A stretch of 64,000 bases of DNA, from the NCBI RefSeq assembly GCF_004341685.1, contig NZ_SMAA01000002.1:124001-188000 (forward strand). The letters run 5' to 3'. This DNA comes from Pectinatus cerevisiiphilus (GTDB lineage: Bacteria; Bacillota; Negativicutes; Selenomonadales; Selenomonadaceae). Within the stretch, counting starts at the first letter, position 1. Every line of letters begins with the position of its first letter. The translations under genes and the position numbers were made by a program. The notes beneath the pieces were generated by a model that saw only the letters and a list, made by a program, of their open reading frames with translations, did not search any database and had not been told where the DNA came from. Positions 28,198 through 39,870 of this stretch are shown in pieces.

Positions 28198-28467
28198 ATA
28201 AAAACTCCTTTTGAGACGCATGTTTACAATTTAGGCGGCGGCAGCTGCTTAAACTTTTAAATTATTATAGCATAGCTTAAATGATAACTAAAAGATTATC
28301 TATACTATCAATTGCAAAATCAATATATACGTTGTACAATAAAATAGTTGATTTATATGATGAAACAACGTTAATATTTTAGGAAATATTTACTCGTTTA
28401 AAATAGGGTGTCTGTTCTAGTTGAAAGGACTCTATTAGAGAACTCTATTTATAAGGTTGTGAATAAA

Positions 28468-29589
28468 ATGCTGATGGTATTTTTAGGAACAGCTTTGATT
28501 GTGGTTTTAACCAGTATTTTTTTTATATATAAATTTTTGACATTCTGTAAAATGCATTTGGAATTAAAGGCTATATCATTGGCAGCGATAATGCCCTTCT
28601 TATTTATTTTTGCGATAAGGCCTTGGATTAGTTATCCTACCGTTCCTTATTATGCTGTTATTGTGCTTGCGGTATTTTTGACAGCTTTTGCTGCTACCTT
28701 TTATAATGGCAGGCTTTTAGAGGGAAAGCAGAATTTCACCAAAAGCCGGCATGGAACAGTAGTATACGAACAGTTTTCTCCTGTTTGGGAGAAGGCACCA
28801 GAACCGCCGGAAAGTCCACCGCAGATAACTATTGCAGAGGCACATCACAGAAAAGCTAATAAGATTGCCGAAAAACGCTTAACGAAAATTATTGGTGATT
28901 TGTCAGAGTGTTTACAGTCCGAGCAGGATTTAGCGACTATTATACAGGTTGATCCGCATATGGTTGAGCAGCTCCTGTTTTATCAACCAACCCAGTATGC
29001 TGTCGTACATGAGCATTTGCTGTCGTACGGCGATGGGCAGCTATGTTTTTATGAAAATAGATTGTGGTTAAAGTTAGTGCGAAGATACGGGCTGCCAACA
29101 GCAAAGACTTGCCAGCGTAAGTACAATTTACCAGCACAGCTTGCCAAATCAGAAGTCCAGTATGCAGAGCTGTATCTACTGAACAGGGAAAAAGTGAAGG
29201 TAGAAAAGCTGGTAGAGAAAGCACAATCTATTGAAGAAGTACTCGATTACGTGTATCGGCAAAACAGAAAAAGAAAATATGCATTTTCATTGTATGCATT
29301 GAAATGCAGTTTACCAAAATATAGAGAGAGTCCTGATGCTCCTTTCCTTTGTATTGAAATGAGCAATATTTACAAGAAATTTGGTGCGTTCAACAAGGCC
29401 GCTTTTATATTACGGTCAGCACTTTATTTATCGGTAGTATGTGAAGATACAGGCATGAGGCAGGAATTTAAAAATCAGATTTTATATCTGCAAAAGATGG
29501 GTCAGGCATTGGCTGGTTTTAAGATGGCTAAGCTGTCTTTGGCGAAGGAACGAAGAGAGCATATGCAAATAGATGAAGCGTCAGATTGA
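28468..29589 (+). CDS. Membrane-anchored protein of unknown function
   Basis: The protein has three N-terminal membrane segments (about residues 1-25, 34-53 and 57-80), then a cytosolic region of about 290 residues with a basic, helical character. The C-terminal part (KLVEKAQSIEEVLDYVYRQN to KAAFILRSALYLSVV) resembles TPR-like helices. A PPESPPQ linker follows the membrane part. No family was recognised. ATG 28468 has AAGG upstream; an earlier GTG at 28408 is possible. It is divergent from the TPR-like gene at 27493. Confidence 0.6.
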   Translation: MLMVFLGTALIVVLTSIFFIYKFLTFCKMHLELKAISLAAIMPFLFIFAIRPWISYPTVPYYAVIVLAVFLTAFAATFYNGRLLEGKQNFTKSRHGTVVYEQFSPVWEKAPEPPESPPQITIAEAHHRKANKIAEKRLTKIIGDLSECLQSEQDLATIIQVDPHMVEQLLFYQPTQYAVVHEHLLSYGDGQLCFYENRLWLKLVRRYGLPTAKTCQRKYNLPAQLAKSEVQYAELYLLNREKVKVEKLVEKAQSIEEVLDYVYRQNRKRKYAFSLYALKCSLPKYRESPDAPFLCIEMSNIYKKFGAFNKAAFILRSALYLSVVCEDTGMRQEFKNQILYLQKMGQALAGFKMAKLSLAKERREHMQIDEASD

Positions 29590-29738
29590 GGTTACTGTCC
29601 GTACATAATAATAGTTTTTTGGCTAACAAACGGACATGCACTTATAAATAATAATTTCCGGTTTTGGTTTAAAAGAGATTTTAGCCAAATACGGAGTTTT
29701 TTATCTTTACTTGTAATATAAACAGGAGGGCTCTATTG

Positions 29739-30626
29739 ATGAAAAAAAGTGAAGAATTTTTGGGATTGCCTATTATCAGTATTACGGAGGGGCGTGAACT
29801 GGGGGTAAGTAAATCTCTTTTGATTGACGCTGAACATGGCAGTGTAGCGGCAATTATTATTGAAGACAAAGATTGGTATCGTGGTGTAAAGATTTTACCG
29901 TATGCTTCTGTGGTGGCAATAGGACATGATGCAGTTACTATTACCAGCAGTGAAGATATACTTACATTGGACGATGCTGTTGAATATGAACCTTTTCTTG
30001 ACCAGAACATACGTGTCATAGGAACAAAAGCCATAACAAAAGGTGGTACTATCCAAGGTGTGGTTTCAAATATGTTCATTGATGACGCGGGCAAGATTGC
30101 CAAAGTGATTTTAAGCGGAGAAGATACAGATACACAAAATGAAATATCTGCTGAAGAAATATCAATTTTTGGTAAAGAAGTTACAATAATTGAAAGTCCT
30201 GTTCCTAATAAAACAAATGTTTCTACTGAAGGAAAAGCAGCTGCCGAACAGACAAAGCCTGCGGTAAAGATAAATGGGGCGGCCGCTTCGACAACCCAGC
30301 AAAATGGAGCGCAAAAAGCGGCAGAACATGTTTCTGCTGAAAAAAAGGCAACTGAAAAATCAGTAAAACCAGAAGCAAAAAATGTAACGGCTGCACCGAA
30401 GACAACAGCAAACACTACCCCGACAGGGAAAGAAACACCTTCCGTCACGACCAGTTCGGCAGAAGACAGGCATCGTCGTTTCCTCCTCGGTAAAAAAGCA
30501 ACTAAACGTATTACTACGGATAATGGTATTGTGATTGTTGAAGAAGGTGCCGATATCACGGAAGAAGTATTGCAAAAGGCTAAATTGGCAAATAAATTTA
30601 TAGAACTGTCCATGAATGTTAAATAA
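29739..30626 (+). CDS. PRC-barrel domain protein with long Ala/Lys/Thr linker
   Basis: The 295-residue protein begins with PRC-barrel-type beta-strands (EFLGLPIISITEGRELGVSKSLLIDAEHGSVAAIIIED) and appears to have a second copy (LDQNIRVIGTKAITKGGTIQGVVSNMFID). Then comes a low-complexity stretch of about 90 residues rich in Ala, Lys, Thr and Glu, and a C-terminal segment (VEEGADITEEVLQKAKLANKFIELSMN). PRC barrels are found in RimM and in photosynthetic reaction centres, and many stand-alone forms are unexplained. ATG 29739 follows AGGAGGG. A terminator follows; it is monocistronic. Confidence 0.8.
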   Translation: MKKSEEFLGLPIISITEGRELGVSKSLLIDAEHGSVAAIIIEDKDWYRGVKILPYASVVAIGHDAVTITSSEDILTLDDAVEYEPFLDQNIRVIGTKAITKGGTIQGVVSNMFIDDAGKIAKVILSGEDTDTQNEISAEEISIFGKEVTIIESPVPNKTNVSTEGKAAAEQTKPAVKINGAAASTTQQNGAQKAAEHVSAEKKATEKSVKPEAKNVTAAPKTTANTTPTGKETPSVTTSSAEDRHRRFLLGKKATKRITTDNGIVIVEEGADITEEVLQKAKLANKFIELSMNVK

Positions 30627-30752
30627 AAGGCTTATTCTTTGGACGGAAATTTACCAAGTCGTGTTGTTTTGCTGTTTGGTTTAACACATGGCAGCTTATG
30701 CATTATAGAATTATTTTACTGAAAACAAGTTGACAATGGATCTCTATTTACG

Positions 30753-30781
30753 AAAGCTCCTGCGAAAACAGGGGCTTTTTA
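30753..30781 (+). terminator. Intrinsic terminator after the PRC-barrel gene
   Basis: AAAGCTCCTG (30753-30762) pairs with CAGGGGCTTT, loop CGAAAA, followed by Ts. It lies 32 bases before the VanW-family start, so that gene needs read-through or its own promoter nearby. Confidence 0.8.
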
Positions 30782-30812
30782 TAATCTGTGGAGGATTGTA
30801 GGGGGAATTTTT

Positions 30813-32039
30813 TTGGGCAGGCATTATAAGCTGGTAATTATGGTGGCAGCTTTATCTGTTTTGTTAGTAGCGGTATGTTCATCAGCCTTGGCTATAAAAA
30901 ATGCACCAGGAATTGCTAATGGAGTTCATTCAGAAAAAATTGATTTGTCTGGGCTCGATCAACAAACAGCGCAGAAACTGATCGCCGATAATTTTGCGCA
31001 GGAGCTTGCAGATGGTGTCGTGGTGTTGGCCTATAATGGTACGGAAAAGACTATCAAGGCAAATGATATAGATCTTTCCTGCAACAGTGAAAAAACGGCT
31101 CAAGCCGCAGCAGCAATCGGTGCGAGTGGGAATTTTTTCAAGGATACTTTTGATAAAATAATTTGTTCCTATCAAGGGAAAAACGTACCACTGGAAATCA
31201 CTTATGACAAAGATAAATTAAATAATATTCTCAAGACACTGGCAGCGTCTGTTCATGCAGAGCCTGTTAATGCATATGCTTATACGGCGGACGGCAGTAC
31301 TGTCAAAATAGTAAAGGAAAAAACGGGAAGAAGCATTGACACAGAACAACTTGCAGGGCTTATTGCCGATAAAATAGAAACGGAAAATTATCCGCAGACG
31401 GTAACTGTTCCCATTAACACGGTAGAACCAGATATAACTGCTGATAAACTTAGTCAGATTAATACGATACTAGCAGTTTATAAGACTAATTTTAATGCCA
31501 GTGCGGCCAATAGAAGCGCAAATATTGCGCTTGCTTCTAAAAATCTATCAGGTGTGTTGGTGCCAACAGGAACCACCTTTTCTTTCAATAAGACTGTAGG
31601 GCCACGCCTTGCCGCAGATGGATATAAGGAAGCTCCTGTGATTATAGACGGGAAAGTAGTACCGGGGGTAGGCGGTGGTGTTTGTCAGGTAAGTTCTACA
31701 CTTTATGATGCTATTTTACTTGCCGGGCTCACTCCTGTTGAAAGGTCAGCCCACTATATACCGGCAGAATATGTTCCACGCGCTTTTGATGCGACAGTGG
31801 CAGATGGCTTTATTGATTTTAGATTTAGAAATGACTTGCAGGACAGTGTATATATCTATAGCAAGGTCAGTGCAGGTACATTAACAGTCTTTATTATGGG
31901 CAGCAGTGCGGATAAGGCAAAAATAGGCACGGTTACCTTGAAGAATGCTTACAATAAGGATGGTTCGGTGTCTGCTTATCGGCTTTTTAACCAGAACGGC
32001 ACTGTCATAAAAAAAGAATTTTTGCATACAGATGAATAA
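30813..32039 (+). CDS. VanW-family exported protein
   Basis: This 408-residue protein has an N-terminal signal or anchor helix (LVIMVAALSVLLVAVCSSALA) and two peptidoglycan-binding-like domains, then a C-terminal VanW domain (LVPTGTTFSFNKTVGPRLAADGYKEAPVI, PGVGGGVCQVSSTLYDAILLAGL, RSAHYIPAEYVPRAFDATV). The family is linked to cell-envelope processes; despite the name, no vancomycin-resistance function is implied alone. The start is TTG 30813, with AGGGGG upstream. A conserved cysteine sits in the GGVCQVSS motif. Confidence 0.9.
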   Translation: MGRHYKLVIMVAALSVLLVAVCSSALAIKNAPGIANGVHSEKIDLSGLDQQTAQKLIADNFAQELADGVVVLAYNGTEKTIKANDIDLSCNSEKTAQAAAAIGASGNFFKDTFDKIICSYQGKNVPLEITYDKDKLNNILKTLAASVHAEPVNAYAYTADGSTVKIVKEKTGRSIDTEQLAGLIADKIETENYPQTVTVPINTVEPDITADKLSQINTILAVYKTNFNASAANRSANIALASKNLSGVLVPTGTTFSFNKTVGPRLAADGYKEAPVIIDGKVVPGVGGGVCQVSSTLYDAILLAGLTPVERSAHYIPAEYVPRAFDATVADGFIDFRFRNDLQDSVYIYSKVSAGTLTVFIMGSSADKAKIGTVTLKNAYNKDGSVSAYRLFNQNGTVIKKEFLHTDE

Positions 32040-32151
32040 ATATAAATAGCGAATATAAACAGCAGAAATAGTAAAGTACATTAGTTTAAAGAAAAAGGAT
32101 GCAGTTTACTTAATGAATAGTTGAAAATTAGATATTGAAGGGAGATATTTT

Positions 32152-33342
32152 ATGCAAACAAAACAAAACTGGAAAATAGTTTTAGCAATTTTGACATGTA
32201 ATGTAGTTTTGATGTCAGCCAGTTATACTATGCTAATTCCTTTTCTGCCGCTTTATTTGATGAAGGAACTTGGCGTAGCGCAGGCAGATGTAAATATGTG
32301 GAATGGGGCTATTTTTTCCATATCGTTTTTAGTGGGAGCCGTCATGGCGCCTATATGGGGAAAGATGGCAGATAAGAAGGGGCGCAAGATAATGGCGGTG
32401 CGTTCCAGTGTAGGCCTTGCCATTACTTATTTTCTGGGCGGGATTGTGACATCGCCGGAACAGCTTTTTATGGTAAGGGTTCTTCAGGGGTTTGCAGCGG
32501 GATTATGGGCCTCAGAATTAGCCATTATTTCGGCATCGGTGCCGATGGAAAAATTGGGACTAAGCTTGGGCGTTATGCAGGCTGCCTTAACGAGTGGTGC
32601 GGTAATAGGGCCACTGCTGGGCGGTGTGCTGGCAGAAGTGTTTGGTATGAGGGCGTCCTTTATGATTGCCGGCGGAGCATTGTTTACGATATCGTTGATA
32701 ACTATATTCTTTGTTCCTGAACCGCCGCGCGAAGCTGGAGATACCTCGGATAGGCCGCAGGTGAAACAGCGGGAGCTGTTGCGAAATCCTGTTATAAAAC
32801 AAATGCTTATCTTAGCGGTATTAGTGCAGATGGTAATTTTGATCTTACAGCCGATTATAACCTTATATGTAGCGCAGTTGCGCGGCAGTATGGATAATAT
32901 AGTATTGATTGCTGGCATAGTGTTTTCATTGGGCGGGATTGCTTCATCTCTTTCCGCACCTTTTTGGGGCAGGATGGGCCAGAAAAAATCTTTCGGCAAG
33001 ACGATGTATATGGCTATGGGCGGTGCAGGTATATGTTTGTTGATACAGGCCATTCCCAATAGGCTGATGCTGTTTGCGGTAATGCAGTTTGTGACCGGTT
33101 TGTTTTTTGCTGGTATAAATCCGTCCATTAGTGCTGTGCTGGCAAATAATACGGGAAGCTCAGTTCGGGGCAGTATTTTTGGAATGCTGTTTTCGGCACA
33201 GCAGCTTGGTTCTATGGCCGGACCGTTGCTGGGCGGTGCAGTCGGTACATATTGGGGATTGAAAGAAGTGTTTATTGTGGCAGGCGTCATCATGATACTG
33301 ACGAGTACTTTTGTATGCTCTACACGTGGTAATGTCTATTGA
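32152..33342 (+). CDS. MFS transporter, multidrug-efflux type
   Basis: This 396-residue, 12-span carrier has the drug:H+ antiporter motif in the 2-3 loop (GKMADKKGRKIMAVRSS) and the motif C-like LTSGAVIGPLLGGVLAEVFG in helix 5, which marks exporters. It resembles TetA/MdtG-type pumps. Substrates cannot be predicted. ATG 32152 follows GAAGGGAG. The downstream gyrB has its own promoter, so co-expression is not required. Confidence 0.88.
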   Translation: MQTKQNWKIVLAILTCNVVLMSASYTMLIPFLPLYLMKELGVAQADVNMWNGAIFSISFLVGAVMAPIWGKMADKKGRKIMAVRSSVGLAITYFLGGIVTSPEQLFMVRVLQGFAAGLWASELAIISASVPMEKLGLSLGVMQAALTSGAVIGPLLGGVLAEVFGMRASFMIAGGALFTISLITIFFVPEPPREAGDTSDRPQVKQRELLRNPVIKQMLILAVLVQMVILILQPIITLYVAQLRGSMDNIVLIAGIVFSLGGIASSLSAPFWGRMGQKKSFGKTMYMAMGGAGICLLIQAIPNRLMLFAVMQFVTGLFFAGINPSISAVLANNTGSSVRGSIFGMLFSAQQLGSMAGPLLGGAVGTYWGLKEVFIVAGVIMILTSTFVCSTRGNVY

Positions 33343-33351
33343 TGTATTGGT

Positions 33352-33380
33352 TTGATTAAAAAGATAAAAAATGATAAAAT
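33352..33380 (+). promoter_or_regulatory. gyrB promoter
   Basis: TTGATT (33352-33357) and TAAAAT (33375-33380) are 17 bases apart and 31 bases before the gyrB ATG. Confidence 0.6.
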
Positions 33381-33398
33381 GTAAAGTATATAAATTAG

Positions 33399-35396
<1,998 letters not shown>

Positions 35397-35416
35397 TAAA
35401 TCCTTTTATGTGAGGT

Positions 35417-35453
35417 CCTGTACGGGCAATGTTTATTGTCTGTACAGGGCTTT
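35417..35453 (+). terminator. Intrinsic terminator after gyrB
   Basis: CCTGTAC (35417-35423) and GTACAGG (35442-35448) pair, with an additional inner ...CAAT/ATTG stem, followed by CTTTATT. Confidence 0.7.
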
Positions 35454-35472
35454 ATTACGTAATGGGGACGGA

Positions 35473-35501
35473 TTGTTTTATATTTTTTGTTATGCTATAC
35501 T
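35473..35501 (+). promoter_or_regulatory. Promoter of the cbiC-cbiA-cbiP unit
   Basis: TTGTTT (35473-35478) and TATACT (35496-35501) are 17 bases apart. No cobalamin riboswitch was recognised in the 112 bases from here to cbiC. Confidence 0.5.
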
Positions 35502-35613
35502 TTTATTCAATAATTAATATATGGCAATATATTGCTACTAAGCTTTAATTAATAGGACACAGAAATTTTGCAGTGTAATGGCGATAACTTTGTATATAGG
35601 GGGACTGCTTTAG

Positions 35614-36246
35614 ATGGATTTCATAAAAGAGCCGATGGCTATTGAGAATCGCAGTATGGAAATAATTGCACCTTATTTGGAAAAATTTACCTTAAATGAT
35701 GAAGAAACAAAATTGTATTCACGCATGATCCACGCATCGGGAGATGTTGGTTATGCCGATATCATTAAAATAGGTGAAGGCGCTATCACAAAAATGAAAA
35801 CAGCCTTAAAAAATGGCTGTAATATATATACCGATGTGGAAATGGTCAGAACCGGCATCAATAAGAAAAAGCTTGCTTCTATGGGGGGCACAGTGTTTTG
35901 TAAAATAGCGGATGAACAGGTCGCAGCCACGGCTAAAAAGGAAGGCATTACTCGTTCGATGGCGGCTATGCGTGAGTTTGGTACGGAACTTAACGGCGCG
36001 ATAGTAGCGATTGGTAATGCCCCGACGGCACTTTTTGAAGTTATTCGCCTGATGCAGGAAAACCATATACGGCCGGCAGCTGTTGTAGGGACACCGGTTG
36101 GTTTTGTAGGGGCGGCTGAGTCAAAAAAGGTTTTGGCAGAGTGCTCACCGGTACCGTATGTAACAGTGGCGGGAACTAAAGGCGGCAGCCCAATTGCGGC
36201 CTCCTGCGTCAATGCGGTAATGTATATGATAGATAACAGCAGGTAA
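35614..36246 (+). CDS. cbiC: Precorrin-8X/cobalt-precorrin-8 methylmutase
   Basis: This 210-residue enzyme moves the C-11 methyl group to C-12, forming (hydrogeno/cob)yrinic acid in B12 synthesis. The catalytic histidine is in RMIHASGDVGYADI, and the family motifs NIYTDVEMVRTGI, NAPTALFEVIRLM and GTPVGFVGAAESK are intact. ATG 35614 follows GGGGGA. It is first in a tight unit with cbiA (2-base gap) and cbiP. Upstream corrin genes are not in the window; the anaerobic route is likely from CbiA/CbiP type. Confidence 0.95.
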   Translation: MDFIKEPMAIENRSMEIIAPYLEKFTLNDEETKLYSRMIHASGDVGYADIIKIGEGAITKMKTALKNGCNIYTDVEMVRTGINKKKLASMGGTVFCKIADEQVAATAKKEGITRSMAAMREFGTELNGAIVAIGNAPTALFEVIRLMQENHIRPAAVVGTPVGFVGAAESKKVLAECSPVPYVTVAGTKGGSPIAASCVNAVMYMIDNSR

Positions 36247-36248
36247 AA

Positions 36249-37649
36249 ATGGCAGATTATAATATACCGCGTATAGTTTTGGCTGCACCACAAAGCAGTT
36301 CGGGAAAAACAACTGTTGTAATAGGAATTTTGCGGGCTTTGCAGCAAAAGGGATTTAAGGTGCAGCCTTTTAAAATTGGACCGGATTACATAGACCCTTC
36401 TTATCATTGCGTTGCTGCCGGACGGCCGGGACATAATCTTGATACATGGCTTGTACCGAAAGAAAAGATTACGGAATTGTTTATAAAAGCGACAGAAGAT
36501 GCCGATATAGCCGTTATCGAAGGCGTAATGGGACTTTATGACGGCGGACGAAATGGTGTAAGTTCTACTGCTGAACTGGCAAAAAAATTGCAGGCACCTG
36601 TGGTTCTTGTGATAAATTGTCGGTCTATGGGAGAGAGTGCGGCAGCCTTGGCATTGGGGTTTAAGCAATATGATCCTGCGGTCAATTTTGCGGGAGTGAT
36701 ATTGAACTGTCTGGGGTCACCTACCCATGAGCAGATGATACGTGAAGCAATGGGAACTCTTGGCATCAGAGTTTTTGGTGCCATTCGGCGGGATGAGAAC
36801 ATGAAGATGCCGGAGCGCCATCTGGGGCTTACCCCTGCTGGCGAAAAAGATACGACTGAGAAAATACGGTATATTGCAGAAAAAATAGACGGACAGATGG
36901 ACTTTTCAGAATTGCTGAAAACGGCTAAGAGTGCGCCTGTGCTTTCTTCTTCGGTGACGCAGAACATCTCATTACAAGGCGAAAAGGTAAAAATAGCAGT
37001 GGCTCGTGATGAAGCTTTTTCCTTTTATTATGCCGCTGGTTTGGATGTGCTTAAAAAATGGGGAGGGCAGATAGAATACTTCAGCCCGCTGCATGACAGC
37101 CAATTACCAGATTGTGATGCGATAATCTTAGGCGGTGGTTTTCCTGAATTGTTTGTGGCTGAATTAGCTGCCAATACGGCTATGCTGCATACCTTACGTG
37201 CGGCTGCCAAAGCTAAAATGCCCATTTATGCGGAATGCGGCGGTTATATGTACCTGATGGAAGAAATAGTGGATTTCGAGCAAAAGACATGGAAAATGGC
37301 TGGCATCATTCCGGCTAGGGCGGTTATGCAGCGTAAGCTCCAAACTGTGGGCTATGTGACGGCACAGGCCTTGGTGGATAACATTCTCATAGCTGAGGGA
37401 GAATCCCTGCACGGGCATGAGTTTCATTTTTCAATACAGGAAAATGCTGCTGGCAGTAACTTCCCTTGGGCATTCAACCTCACTAAAAATAGAAATAAAG
37501 AGCAATATAAATCCGGCTATGCCAATGAAAACATCTTGGCATCTTATCTGCATGTGCATTTCCTTGGCGCACCGGCTGCGGCACGTCAATTTATAGAAAA
37601 GGCGCATAAATATAAAACGGGCAAAAATAATGCTGCTGTGAACAGTTAA
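36249..37649 (+). CDS. cbiA: Cobyrinate a,c-diamide synthase
   Basis: This 466-residue ATP-dependent amidotransferase amidates the a and c carboxylates of cobyrinate. The N-terminal ATP-binding domain starts with APQSSSGKTTVVIGI and has KIGPDYIDPSYH. The C-terminal class I glutaminase-like domain has YAECGGYMYLM, in which the cysteine is the nucleophile, and a late histidine in SYLHVHFLG. It begins 2 bases after cbiC. Confidence 0.95.
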   Translation: MADYNIPRIVLAAPQSSSGKTTVVIGILRALQQKGFKVQPFKIGPDYIDPSYHCVAAGRPGHNLDTWLVPKEKITELFIKATEDADIAVIEGVMGLYDGGRNGVSSTAELAKKLQAPVVLVINCRSMGESAAALALGFKQYDPAVNFAGVILNCLGSPTHEQMIREAMGTLGIRVFGAIRRDENMKMPERHLGLTPAGEKDTTEKIRYIAEKIDGQMDFSELLKTAKSAPVLSSSVTQNISLQGEKVKIAVARDEAFSFYYAAGLDVLKKWGGQIEYFSPLHDSQLPDCDAIILGGGFPELFVAELAANTAMLHTLRAAAKAKMPIYAECGGYMYLMEEIVDFEQKTWKMAGIIPARAVMQRKLQTVGYVTAQALVDNILIAEGESLHGHEFHFSIQENAAGSNFPWAFNLTKNRNKEQYKSGYANENILASYLHVHFLGAPAAARQFIEKAHKYKTGKNNAAVNS

Positions 37650-37671
37650 AATAATTGGGGAGAAGTTCAGC

Positions 37672-39192
37672 ATGACAAAATACATAATGTTACAGGGGAC
37701 GTCGTCCCATGTTGGTAAAAGTATCTTGACAACGGCGCTCTGCCGCATATTTTTTCAGGATGGTGTAAATATAGCACCTTTTAAAGCACAGAATATGGCG
37801 TTGAATTCCTATGTGACAGAAGACGGCAAGGAAATGGGGCGTGCCCAGATAGCGCAGGCAGAAGCAGCAGGTCTTAAACCATGCGTTGAAATGAATCCGG
37901 TCTTGCTGAAGCCTACGGGGAATTCCTGCTCACAGGTTATTCTTATGGGGCGGCCTGTGGGAAATATGTCAGCAAAGGAGTATCATCAAGGCTATTCTTT
38001 GAAAGCTTTTGCAACGGTGAAAAAAGCTTTGGCAAAGATGCAGGAAAGATTTGAAATGCTGGCCATTGAAGGGGCGGGCAGTCCTGCTGAGGTCAATTTA
38101 AAGGATAATGATATTGTCAACATGCGTATTGCCAAATATTTAAAGGCACCTGTACTGCTGATAGCTGATATAGACAGGGGTGGCGCTTTGGCTTCCCTGG
38201 TAGGAACACTGGAATTGCTCGATGATGAAGAACGCAGCTTGGTGAAAGGGCTTATAATAAATAAATTTCGTGGGGATATAAAATTGTTGGAACCGGCACT
38301 GGATTTTCTTAAACAGAAAACAGGTAAGCCGGTTTTAGGTGTAATTCCCTATTTGGAAAATATCGGCATCGATGATGAAGATTCCGTTTCACTTGATGAT
38401 AAAACAGTAAAAAATACTGCGGCAGCATTGAAGATCGCTGTCATTCGTACACCTAAAATATCCAATTTTACGGATTTTGCTGCATTAACGCAGGAAGAAG
38501 ACGTAAATCTTTATTATGTAACTACAGCGTCGCAGCTGGGGCAGCCAGATTTAATTATTTTGCCGGGGAGTAAAAACACCACGGAGGATTTGCTTTACCT
38601 GCGCAGCAGTGGTTTGGAAAAATGCCTGAAAGAGGCACATGCAAATAAAGTACCTATTATAGGCGTTTGCGGTGGTTATCAAATGCTTGGTAAGATGATA
38701 CGCGACCCCCATCATACGGAATCAACGCATGATGAAGTGGAAGCACTTGGCTTTTTGCCGATGGTCACTACTTTTTTCCCAAAAAAAGTAACCTCGCAGG
38801 TGGAAGCGCAGACGATGCAATGGCAATTTTTAGGGAAAAAAGCCGCTTTTACAAATCTACATGGTTATGAAATTCATATGGGACTTACTGATTTTGTTGG
38901 CGAAGTGCATCATCCCTTTTTGATAAACACAAGGGGTGGGCAGAGCGTAAACAGTATTGATGGCGCAGTTAGTACCGATGGTTTTGTCATGGGTTCTTAC
39001 ATTCACGGGATTTTTGATAATGATGAGTATAGAAGGGCACTGCTGAATATACTGCGCGAGAGAAAGGGACTGGCACCATTGCCAGTGAGCCAAAATTATG
39101 CAGCACAGAAGCAGGCGGCCTATAATAGGCTGGCGCAGACAGTAAGGCAGTCGCTTGATATGGAAAAATTGCAGCAGATAATAAATGAATAA
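37672..39192 (+). CDS. cbiP: Cobyric acid synthase
   Basis: This 506-residue glutamine-dependent amidotransferase adds four amides to adenosyl-cobyrinate diamide to give adenosylcobyric acid. It starts with MLQGTSSHVGKSILTTALCRIF (P-loop) and PFKAQNMALNSYV, and has ADIDRGGALASLVGTLELL. The glutaminase domain carries IIGVCGGYQMLGK (nucleophile Cys) and SYIHGIFDN (His). ATG 37672 follows GGGGAGAAG. It is the last B12 gene in this unit, although an HD protein follows by 42 bases. Confidence 0.95.
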   Translation: MTKYIMLQGTSSHVGKSILTTALCRIFFQDGVNIAPFKAQNMALNSYVTEDGKEMGRAQIAQAEAAGLKPCVEMNPVLLKPTGNSCSQVILMGRPVGNMSAKEYHQGYSLKAFATVKKALAKMQERFEMLAIEGAGSPAEVNLKDNDIVNMRIAKYLKAPVLLIADIDRGGALASLVGTLELLDDEERSLVKGLIINKFRGDIKLLEPALDFLKQKTGKPVLGVIPYLENIGIDDEDSVSLDDKTVKNTAAALKIAVIRTPKISNFTDFAALTQEEDVNLYYVTTASQLGQPDLIILPGSKNTTEDLLYLRSSGLEKCLKEAHANKVPIIGVCGGYQMLGKMIRDPHHTESTHDEVEALGFLPMVTTFFPKKVTSQVEAQTMQWQFLGKKAAFTNLHGYEIHMGLTDFVGEVHHPFLINTRGGQSVNSIDGAVSTDGFVMGSYIHGIFDNDEYRRALLNILRERKGLAPLPVSQNYAAQKQAAYNRLAQTVRQSLDMEKLQQIINE

Positions 39193-39234
39193 TAAAAATA
39201 TCCTAGTAGAAAATTTTAGTGGAGGAGAAATAAT

Positions 39235-39822
39235 ATGCAGACAAAGCTTACAAAGAAACAGGCATGGGAATTACTAAAAAAATATAATCAAGAAGAATTT
39301 CATTTGCGGCATGCAGCCACTGTTTCGGCAGTTATGCGTTGGTACGCTGAAAATTTAGGTTATGCCGAAGAAGCAGCTTTTTGGGAAATCGTAGGTTTGC
39401 TGCATGATGTTGATTTTGAAAAATATCCAGAGGAACACTGCAAAAAAGCACCAGAACTTTTAAAAGAAATAAATGCGGAAAATGCCGTAATACATGCGGT
39501 TTGCTCGCATGGTTATGGCATTTGCGTCGATATAAAGCCTGAACATACCATGGAAAAAGTATTATTTGCCAGTGATGAGTTGACGGGACTTATCGGTGCG
39601 GCGGCTCTTATGCGTCCGTCTAAGAGTGTACAGGACATGGAACTGAAAAGTCTTAAAAAGAAATTTAAGGACAAAAAATTTGCGGCGGGCTGTTCCCGTG
39701 ACGTTATTAAGCAAGGGGCAGCTATGCTGGAATGGCCGTTGGATGAACTGCTAGAAAAAACACTTTGTGCTATGAAGGCTGAAGAAAAACCCATAAATGA
39801 CGAATTAGCTGTAGAAGGATAA
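39235..39822 (+). CDS. HD-domain hydrolase
   Basis: The 195-residue protein has an HD metal-dependent phosphohydrolase fold: HLRHAATVSAVMRWYA (first His), LLHDVDFEKYPEEHCKKAPELL (HD pair) and an AVCSHGYG segment, followed by an ELTG Asp region. HD proteins of this size act on nucleotides or other phosphoesters, but the substrate is unknown. ATG follows GGAGGAG. It could be co-transcribed with the cobalamin genes, with no known functional link. A terminator follows. Confidence 0.8.
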   Translation: MQTKLTKKQAWELLKKYNQEEFHLRHAATVSAVMRWYAENLGYAEEAAFWEIVGLLHDVDFEKYPEEHCKKAPELLKEINAENAVIHAVCSHGYGICVDIKPEHTMEKVLFASDELTGLIGAAALMRPSKSVQDMELKSLKKKFKDKKFAAGCSRDVIKQGAAMLEWPLDELLEKTLCAMKAEEKPINDELAVEG

Positions 39823-39827
39823 TAAAC

Positions 39828-39860
39828 AAAAAAAGAGAGCCATCTAGCGCTCTCTTTTTT
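39828..39860. terminator. Bidirectional intrinsic terminator
   Basis: GAGAGC and GCTCTC form the stem core, flanked by A7 and T6 that extend the pairing, between the HD gene and the converging secreted-protein gene. Confidence 0.85.
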
Positions 39861-39870
39861 GTGTCTATAT

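Noticed and set aside
35397-35613. Cobalamin riboswitch before cbiC
   Set aside because: No B12-box or long conserved junction seen; only a terminator and a promoter.
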